Below are positions 35,247 through 41,700 of a stretch of 64,000 nt of DNA, piece by piece. Location: positions 62,001 to 126,000 of the forward strand of contig JAHZIX010000018.1 of assembly GCA_022601195.1 (NCBI GenBank), in the 5' to 3' direction. Source of the DNA: Deltaproteobacteria bacterium. Lineage in GTDB: Bacteria > Acidobacteriota > Thermoanaerobaculia > Multivoradales > JAHZIX01. Below the pieces are notes generated by a model. It made no database searches and had not been told where the DNA came from. It saw only the letters and a list, made by a program, of their open reading frames with translations. The position numbers were made by a program, and so were the translations under genes. The stretch's first letter is position 1. Each line of letters begins with the position of its first letter.

Positions 35247-37213
35247 GGCTCCCGATCCTCGAAGTTCCCGCCCTCGAAGTTCTCCCCCTCTAGGGTCAAA
35301 TCCTCGAAGATGGATGGCTCGGGCACCGCCTCCAATGACTCCGGAGCTTCTGGTGCTTCCGATGCCTCCGGGGCCACTAGGTAGAGATACTCGGAATCCA
35401 AGGGTTGCGCAGGGCCACGACGCTCCCCCGCTGGGCCGTACCAGGAGAGTCGGTAGACCACCGGGCGACCCCGGTCGAAGTAAAGCCTCGCCGCGACCGT
35501 GCCATCCCTGGCGGCTGGGCGGAGGACCACCGGTCGACGAAAGGCCGCTTCGCCAGCTAGAAAGGTGGCAAACTCGAGAACCCCGTGGGATACGCCGGGA
35601 GAGGCGAAAGCCGTCGGATCCACATCGATCTCGATGACCTTCTTGGTCAGGGGCGGCGCCAAGGAAATCGCCGGCGACGAGCTGCGCAGCCAAGTCCCCG
35701 GGGCTTCCGGATCCGCCAACACCTGACCTCCGCGGAGACTCCAACGAACCTGGAACTGAAACTCGCTCCAATCCGCTCCGCTCTCACCGAGCCGGGGAAA
35801 ACGGAGAGTCTGAAAGGTCTCTCCCCGTTCCAACTCACCGCGGCCAAAAGTCAGGGTGCGGGTCAAGGCAGGGCGGCCGGGGTACTCCTTGCGCAGGTTT
35901 ACGGTCACAAAGTTGACCGTGTCCTCGAAGGCCTCCAGGTAGTCACCATCGAGCTGGAAGTGGACCTCCCGATGTTCGAAAGCTGGATCTTCCAGGCTGA
36001 CGATGCGGAAGTACCGAGATTCGCCCCTCGAGGAGCCCCCAGAAGAGCCGCCCCCCAGAGCCCCATACAGGCCGCCAAGGTTGCCGGAGGTCTCGACGGG
36101 ACTGCGCAAAGTGGTCTCCCGGCGCAGATCCAGCACGAAGCGTTGGCGCCGAATGTCCTGCCGGTTCTTCAGCACCCACTGATCATCGGAGTAGTACTTC
36201 CGATTCTTCGCGCCACGAAAGAGCCGACTCAAGAAACCACCCCGTTGACGCCCCTGGATCTGCCCCGCCTCGACGGTCGCCTCCCGTTCCGGGTCCGCTG
36301 CCCAGCCGGTTTGATGATCGAAGAGCAACTCCGTCAGCTTCTGAGTCACCAAATCCAACACGCCGTCGAGGCCTCCTCCGCCGCTAGTAAGGGCGCCGGT
36401 CGCCCCAGCCCGATCGAACACTTCGACGGTCAAACCTCCACTGCGCTCCAGCTCGTCGATGGCCTGGCGAATCTGACGGCGAGTGAACTCTTCCTGATGG
36501 TTGCTCACCAGGCTGAAATGGCGATAGACGGTCTCCATCTCCGCCGTGACCCGAGCTCCATAGCTGGGAACCGAAGCTTCGTAGTAGGCGGATAGGGCTA
36601 CCGAGACATCGGAGGTAGGCCCGGAGAGGGACTCCCACAGAAGGGTTGCCCCGCGCTGGTCCAAAATCGCCGCCACCGCTGCCCGGGAGCCCGGGGTGAT
36701 GGGAGCTTGCTGGGAAGTCACCACGCTGCGGGTAAATCCTTCACTCCCCGGCTCGGAGGACACATCCGAAAGGACACCGGAGACCAAGCGGAAGGAGCTA
36801 CCGGCAGAGTCTCCCTCGCCGCCTCCCGACATCAGGGGCACCGGCCCGGCGATGCGCCCTCCCGACACCTGCTTCCTCAACTTGGTTTCGAGGCCCGCAA
36901 TGACTTCCTCCGGGAGGGTGAATTCCACCAAGGCGTGAAACAAGCCTCCATGGGTGCCACCGGAGCTATCGACATATTTCAGGCAGAGCAGCTCGAAGCC
37001 ACCGTCGGCGGAGGTCGCCAGGCGGGGATATTGCGGCAAGTAGTAGTAGACCGAGGGATCTTGAGTATCCTGCAAGAGCTGGACGCCATCGATCTCTCGG
37101 CGTCCCTGGTCGTAGTGCACCAGTGCCGCCGCCTCGGAGCTCCAAAGAAGGCCCGAGAAGGTCGCCAGCAGGACGGTCACGGAGAAGGGAAACCGGTTGA
37201 GGATCAGCGCCAT
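35243..37213 (-). CDS. Exported protein of the operon family (member 3)
   Basis: 656 residues from ATG 37213, with AGGAGA ten bases before it; the gene overlaps the previous one by 10 bp. Signal peptide at 5-30 (FSVTVLLATFSGLLWSSEAAA). Family motifs: VYYYLPQYPRLATSADGGFE then LLCLKYVDS, GGLFHALVEFTLPEEVIAG, GGRIAGPVPLMSGGG, EDPAFEHREVHFQLDGDY with VNFVTVNLRKEYPG, and a C-terminal VVYRLSWYGPAGERRGP. It carries a Gly/Ser-rich loop (GGGSSGGSSRG) after residue 400. The end (EAPEAPESLEAVPEPS) is a disordered acidic tail. Confidence 0.75.
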   Translation of the reverse strand: MALILNRFPFSVTVLLATFSGLLWSSEAAALVHYDQGRREIDGVQLLQDTQDPSVYYYLPQYPRLATSADGGFELLCLKYVDSSGGTHGGLFHALVEFTLPEEVIAGLETKLRKQVSGGRIAGPVPLMSGGGEGDSAGSSFRLVSGVLSDVSSEPGSEGFTRSVVTSQQAPITPGSRAAVAAILDQRGATLLWESLSGPTSDVSVALSAYYEASVPSYGARVTAEMETVYRHFSLVSNHQEEFTRRQIRQAIDELERSGGLTVEVFDRAGATGALTSGGGGLDGVLDLVTQKLTELLFDHQTGWAADPEREATVEAGQIQGRQRGGFLSRLFRGAKNRKYYSDDQWVLKNRQDIRRQRFVLDLRRETTLRSPVETSGNLGGLYGALGGGSSGGSSRGESRYFRIVSLEDPAFEHREVHFQLDGDYLEAFEDTVNFVTVNLRKEYPGRPALTRTLTFGRGELERGETFQTLRFPRLGESGADWSEFQFQVRWSLRGGQVLADPEAPGTWLRSSSPAISLAPPLTKKVIEIDVDPTAFASPGVSHGVLEFATFLAGEAAFRRPVVLRPAARDGTVAARLYFDRGRPVVYRLSWYGPAGERRGPAQPLDSEYLYLVAPEASEAPEAPESLEAVPEPSIFEDLTLEGENFEGGNFEDREP

Positions 37214-38457
37214 CGTTCTTCTCCTATCTCCCATTTTTCGGCGGGGAGACTATCCGGCGGGGAAACTCGGCTCGTTATATCCAGCAGAGCGCTCCAGGAC
37301 GACCCACTCTGCCAGTCGCTCACGGTCGTGGCTCCATCCCGAGCGATCTCCAGGATGCGGTAGCGGTAGGGACGATCGAGACGCACGGCGAAGGGAAATC
37401 GCAGGCTAGCGGCGTAGAGGTCCGGTGCGTTCGCCTCAAAGACCAGGTTTTGAGAGACGGGGGCACCACTCACCCCCTGGGCCTCGACCTCAACCTGTTT
37501 GATGGCCAGGTCCGAACGCAGACCATCGCGAAAATCGAAGCAAAAGACGTCGACGGCGGCATAAGTCGGCGGCAAACGCTCGTTGAGATCGAAGCGCTGC
37601 ACCGCCCGCCCGCCGAGTTCCCCATCGAGAGCGATGGAGACCGTATCCGCCAAAACGAGGTGATCCTCCGGAGCTTCTCTCAATTTGGCCTGGCTCGACT
37701 TCACTAGAGCCAAGAGCTTGCGGCGCAGCTCCTCCTGCTTTGCCTCGTCTCCATCTCTTGCCCCGGAGATGCTGGCGTCCAAGTCTTCTTGCTGGCCATC
37801 TCCCTGTCCTGGGGCGAAGAGGGCGTAGGTCAGACTGAATAAGCTCTGCCCTTGCTCCAGAGCCGAAGCCACCAGTTGGGAAGTTGCTGAGTCCAAGCGG
37901 ACGCGGTACTGGCGTTCCGTCCAATAGGTCGTGAGGGTGGTCTGGCCAGCCGCCCCATCGGCCTCCAGGTGGCCTTCCGGCAAGGGCTCGGCGGGCTGCC
38001 CGGGTAGAGCCAGCACCAGCGCCGCCTCGATACGCCGAATCGGCAGCGGCCTCAGCTGAATGGTCCGCCCCTGTCGCTCTGCCAACCAACTCCGCGCCTT
38101 GCGAAGCTCCTCTCCACTGGGGGTCAACAGGCCAACCCGCAAGCTCAAAAGACTGCGAAACAACCGCACTTCCGGGTCCCCGGAGACTTCTCGCCCGACG
38201 TAGCGAAGCTGGAGAAGATTCACTGCTGGATCCCCATTCGAGGAAGCGAGGAGCTCGAGACCCAAGGGGCGATAGTAAAAGCGATGCCGAACCTCGGTGT
38301 CGGCGAAGATCTCGACCTCTCCCACCGTCAGTCGCTGGCCCAGGTCGGCTTCTGCCCAGGCCGACGGCGCCAAACTCAGGAGTCCCGCCAGCAGCGCCCA
38401 CAAGATTCTCGTTGGGCCTCTAGTTGGGCCTCGCCTGTCGGCTGGAAAGATCTTCAT
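37204..38457 (-). CDS. Exported protein of the operon family, shorter (member 2)
   Basis: 417 residues; ATG 38457 is two bases after the previous stop. Signal peptide ends PSAWAEA. The family's N-terminal block is present: RHRFYYRPLGLELLASSNGD then AVNLLQLRYVG, FRSLLSLRVGLLTPSGEEL and RTIQLRPLPIRRIEA, followed by a reduced middle. The late ND.P.F block found in other members is weak (NERLPPTYAAVDVFCFDFRD). The C-terminal module is kept: LDRPYRYRILEIARDGATTVSDWQ. It is about two-thirds the length of its relatives. Confidence 0.7.
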   Translation of the reverse strand: MKIFPADRRGPTRGPTRILWALLAGLLSLAPSAWAEADLGQRLTVGEVEIFADTEVRHRFYYRPLGLELLASSNGDPAVNLLQLRYVGREVSGDPEVRLFRSLLSLRVGLLTPSGEELRKARSWLAERQGRTIQLRPLPIRRIEAALVLALPGQPAEPLPEGHLEADGAAGQTTLTTYWTERQYRVRLDSATSQLVASALEQGQSLFSLTYALFAPGQGDGQQEDLDASISGARDGDEAKQEELRRKLLALVKSSQAKLREAPEDHLVLADTVSIALDGELGGRAVQRFDLNERLPPTYAAVDVFCFDFRDGLRSDLAIKQVEVEAQGVSGAPVSQNLVFEANAPDLYAASLRFPFAVRLDRPYRYRILEIARDGATTVSDWQSGSSWSALLDITSRVSPPDSLPAEKWEIGEERWR

Positions 38458-38459
38458 CC

Positions 38460-41003
38460 CTACCGTCCCGAGCCCATGCCGGAGTCAGATCGTTGCGGCA
38501 GGACACCGAGAGCTTCCTCCAGCTGCACCGTGCCAATCGGCTGGTAGAGGGCCGAGGCGGGTACCCAACTCGGGGAGTCGTAGAGCGCCCCGTCGGGCAT
38601 CACCAGGCGCAGGCGATATTCGTACAGGTGCTGGTCTACCCCTTCCCCCGACTCCTGCTGACGCGCGGAGTAAATGGGCCCCATGAGGAAGCTTCCCCCG
38701 TCCCGATCGAGAATCAGGAGGGGTTGGGTCCGGAGCTCTCGAGAGCGGGGGTGAAAGAAGCGGGAACGAACCTCCAGAGCGATCTCCACGGCGCCGGTAT
38801 CGGCCAGAGGGCTCAGGGTTCGAAAGACGATTTCGCTGCTGGCCACCGTCGAAACGCCGCTGGTCACGGCCGCCAAGATCTCCTCTTCGCATTCCCGGCA
38901 GGAGTCTTCGAGGACATAGTCGAGCCAAACCTGCAAGGCGCCGTCCAGGGCTTTCTTGGGAATGGGGCGAGGGTCGATTTCGAGGCTAGCTCCCCGAGGC
39001 ACGGTCCGCTCCCCGAGACTCCAGGAATACACCACCGGCCGCTGGTTCTCCAACCGCAGTACGTGCAGGTAACGCAGCAGCACCGGATAGGGCAACTGGT
39101 TTTGCCAAGCCGCGCCTGGCCGCCAGTAGACCCGAGGGAAATTGGACCGGGAGGAAGGGTCGATGGAAAAAGGGATCGCTTGGTTACCCAATCGGTTGCC
39201 CACCGGCTGGAGGCGCACCCGCCCCCCGAGCCCCCCACCTTCGAGGAGAGCCAGCTGGAGGTTCTCCTTGGTGACGCTGTCCGTGGTCAGGGCCAGGTCC
39301 AACCGCCCCAGGGGATCGGAAACCCCCGCAGCCCGCACCTTGTCAGCGGGAATATCGAAGAGCTGCTCCAGATCCTCAGCCAGCTCCACTTGGGGCACTT
39401 CTTGAATGGGAATGCGGCTCAGGCCGTCGAAGGAAGGGAGGGCGCGGCGGAGACGTTGAGCCCGGAGCAGGGATCGGGCAACCTCGACCTCAGCCGGGTC
39501 GATGCCGGCATCCAGAGTCATACGGACCAGAACACCCCCAGCTCCACTGGAGCCACTGGACTCACCAGCAGCTCCGGCCCCACCGTTGGCCGCCTGGTAC
39601 AGCATCCGGAGGGCGTAGCCTTCATAGGCGTCCCAAGCAAGCTGGTAAGACTCCGGCTGGAAATAGTAGATCCCGGAGGCCTCCTGCTGGTCTTTGAAGA
39701 CCCGGGGGAAGGAGAGGATGTCTCTCTCCCGGAGAGAAACCTCCGGGTCCGGCCGCCAGCCGTCCAGAAGATCGACCCTCTCCGCCGACGGCCCCTTGGC
39801 CCCGCGGTCCCGGTCCTCCGGCCGCACACCCAAAGCCCATTCCGCACGGGTCGCTGCCGCCACTTGAGAGGTTCTTCGCTCCCGGGCAGCGCCAAAGCGC
39901 TCCGCACCACTCCTCGTTGGCGCACCACCGCTTGCCGGCTGTTGAGGCTGCGCTCCGGGGGCTCGAGAGAGAGTCCTCCACTGGGAGGGGGGATCCGCTT
40001 TGCCATCACCGGCTCCACCACTGCTTCCACTGCTGCCGCCAGTTCCCCCGCCAGTCCAGCCAACAGTGCTTCCCGTCGAGGAGCCTCCCTTTGAAGGGGC
40101 CCCAGGGTCGACCCCGCGAGAGGGCGCCGTCTCAAAATCACCCCATTGCCGCGGCCTTGGCCTCGGCCTGGGATTCGGTCTCGGTGGCGGGCCCGGATCT
40201 GAGCGCGGATCTGGGGCTAAGCTCGCCGCTCGCCCAACGGCTACGGGAGTGATCTCGATCACAAGGTCTTGGGCCGCTCCCGTCGGCGTCCACGTCTTGG
40301 GTAACCGAAAGGTCCTCTGGAGCAGGTTCAGAGATCGCCGAGGGTCGAGGACTTCCAGGAGCAGATAAGCAGATCGGGGCGCCTCTCCCTCCCCTTCCCG
40401 CATCGCCAAACGGAAATCCAAGTCCACGGACTTGGAATCCCGAGGCAACGGCACCGGTTCGGAATCGACCCAGCGCAGCAGCCGCTGGTCCTCATCCAAC
40501 ACCTGCCCTCTCAAGCGCAGGTCCTCTAGCCCTTGGAAGAACACCGTCAAACGAAGAAAATCCGATCGATCCTTGGCCACTCGAGCGCCGAGGATCCCTC
40601 CCTGAGGTGCTTCGTCTCCCCGCAGCAGCCCCACCAGAAGAGATCCCACCTCGGTCTTGAGGTTGGACACCCCTTGAAGATCGCGCCCTTCCAGACCAGA
40701 AGAGGCCGGACGCTGATCCTGAGCCTGGGTCTCCCAGCCCAATCCCCAACCACCGCCAAAAGATCCTAGAAGTAGCAGCCAACCAAGGGCCGCCGCGAAA
40801 CTCGGCCGAATGCTCACCGACCGGAGAGGGCCACCGCAGGCCTCTTGGCGGGGCGGTATCCGGGAATCCACCGAGCCAAGGTCCACCGGCCGCAGGCTCT
40901 GCGAAGGCGAGATCGTCCTGGTCAACCGGGAGCAGCCGGCCAACCGAGCAAGACCGGCCAACCAGGCCGCGAACTTTCGACACCGAATCGACGGGGGGCG
41001 CAT
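38460..41003 (-). CDS. Exported protein of the operon family, divergent (member 1)
   Basis: 847 residues from ATG 41003 with AGGAGAAC upstream. The first 25 residues hold a lipobox-like LARLAGC, and a second hydrophobic stretch lies near residues 70-90 (SFAAALGWLLLLGSFGGGWG); which one acts as signal is unclear. Then a Pro/Gly-rich, disordered section (GPPPRPNPRPRPRPRQW; TGGGTGGSSGSSGG) and a C-terminal region with ASGIYYFQPESYQLAWDAYE, the counterpart of YYYLPxxPRLA in the other members. The final block is HLYEYRLRLVMPDGALYDSP. It is the first gene of the operon and the most divergent copy. Confidence 0.7.
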   Translation of the reverse strand: MRPPSIRCRKFAAWLAGLARLAGCSRLTRTISPSQSLRPVDLGSVDSRIPPRQEACGGPLRSVSIRPSFAAALGWLLLLGSFGGGWGLGWETQAQDQRPASSGLEGRDLQGVSNLKTEVGSLLVGLLRGDEAPQGGILGARVAKDRSDFLRLTVFFQGLEDLRLRGQVLDEDQRLLRWVDSEPVPLPRDSKSVDLDFRLAMREGEGEAPRSAYLLLEVLDPRRSLNLLQRTFRLPKTWTPTGAAQDLVIEITPVAVGRAASLAPDPRSDPGPPPRPNPRPRPRPRQWGDFETAPSRGVDPGAPSKGGSSTGSTVGWTGGGTGGSSGSSGGAGDGKADPPSQWRTLSRAPGAQPQQPASGGAPTRSGAERFGAARERRTSQVAAATRAEWALGVRPEDRDRGAKGPSAERVDLLDGWRPDPEVSLRERDILSFPRVFKDQQEASGIYYFQPESYQLAWDAYEGYALRMLYQAANGGAGAAGESSGSSGAGGVLVRMTLDAGIDPAEVEVARSLLRAQRLRRALPSFDGLSRIPIQEVPQVELAEDLEQLFDIPADKVRAAGVSDPLGRLDLALTTDSVTKENLQLALLEGGGLGGRVRLQPVGNRLGNQAIPFSIDPSSRSNFPRVYWRPGAAWQNQLPYPVLLRYLHVLRLENQRPVVYSWSLGERTVPRGASLEIDPRPIPKKALDGALQVWLDYVLEDSCRECEEEILAAVTSGVSTVASSEIVFRTLSPLADTGAVEIALEVRSRFFHPRSRELRTQPLLILDRDGGSFLMGPIYSARQQESGEGVDQHLYEYRLRLVMPDGALYDSPSWVPASALYQPIGTVQLEEALGVLPQRSDSGMGSGR

Positions 41004-41073
41004 AAGAGTTCTCCTAGGGTCACCAACTTCCTCTACCCTCACTCCTACGACCGAGGCAGAAAAAACACGACAC

Positions 41074-41097
41074 GAATGAGATATAGTCATTCATGAA
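41074..41097. promoter_or_regulatory. Inverted repeat in the divergent promoter region
   Basis: GAATGA-N7-TCATTC (41074-41092) is a perfect 6-bp dyad, with TTCATGAA at 41090-41097 alongside. A TATAGT that could be a -10 element lies inside it at 41082-41087. It sits in the 115-bp gap between the exported-protein operon and the sigma/kinase genes and could be an operator acting on both. This is inference from symmetry and position. Confidence 0.4.
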
Positions 41098-41118
41098 TAC
41101 CCAAGGAGAACCGCCACC

Positions 41119-41700
41119 ATGGCGACCGTCGTCGGGGATCTGCCCCAACTCCTCCAAGCCTGCTCCACAGGTGACGAGGATGCCTTCAAGCAGCTCATGT
41201 CCTTTCTTTATGGGGACTTGCGCAGGATTGCCCAGCAGCAGCTGCGACGGCTTCGCCCCGGTCACACCTTGAACACCACCGCTCTCGTTCACGAGCTCTA
41301 CTTCAAGCTCGTCGATCGTTCAGCCCTCTCTCCCAGAGACCAAGGCCATTTCTTGGCCATCGCCGCCCGAGCCATGCGCCAGATTCTGGTGGATTACGCT
41401 CGGCGTCAGGCGGTCCGTTCCCGCGCTCGAGGAGAGGGCGACAGCCCACAGGTCCTGGTCGAGGGCCTAGGCCCTTGCCACCTGGAGAAGCTCCTGGCCG
41501 TCAATGAAGCGTTGAGCGAATTGGCCCGAGTCGATGAGCGCCTGGTCCGCCTGGCGGAGTGCCGTTTCTTCGCCGGCATGACCGAGGTCGAAACCGCGGA
41601 AGCGATGGGGCTCTCGGTGCGCACGGTGCAACGGGACTGGAAGCGGGCTCGAGGTTGGTTGCGCAGCTTCCTGGAAGCGGACGATGCCCCTGGACCCTGA
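41119..41700 (+). CDS. TIGR02999-type ECF-like sigma factor
   Basis: 193 residues; AAGGAGAA lies about 10 bases before the ATG. It has the same conserved blocks as the sigma factor at 21096-21695: NTTALVHELYFKLVDRSALS, HFLAIAARAMRQILVDYARR and the HTH EVETAEAMGLSVRTVQRDWK. It overlaps the kinase gene behind it by 17 bp. Being divergent from the exported-protein operon across a short region, it is a candidate regulator of that operon. Confidence 0.9.
   Translation: MATVVGDLPQLLQACSTGDEDAFKQLMSFLYGDLRRIAQQQLRRLRPGHTLNTTALVHELYFKLVDRSALSPRDQGHFLAIAARAMRQILVDYARRQAVRSRARGEGDSPQVLVEGLGPCHLEKLLAVNEALSELARVDERLVRLAECRFFAGMTEVETAEAMGLSVRTVQRDWKRARGWLRSFLEADDAPGP

Noticed and set aside
35247..35771. 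N-terminal extension of operon member 4
   Set aside because: The open frame continues upstream, but it overlaps the previous coding sequence. The ATG with a 4-bp overlap and signal segment is far better.
38424..40094. 556-codon plus-strand open frame opposite the first operon gene
   Set aside because: Runs antisense through a gene with family motifs, signal sequence and ribosome site. The frame has no recognisable domain and stays open only because of high GC.
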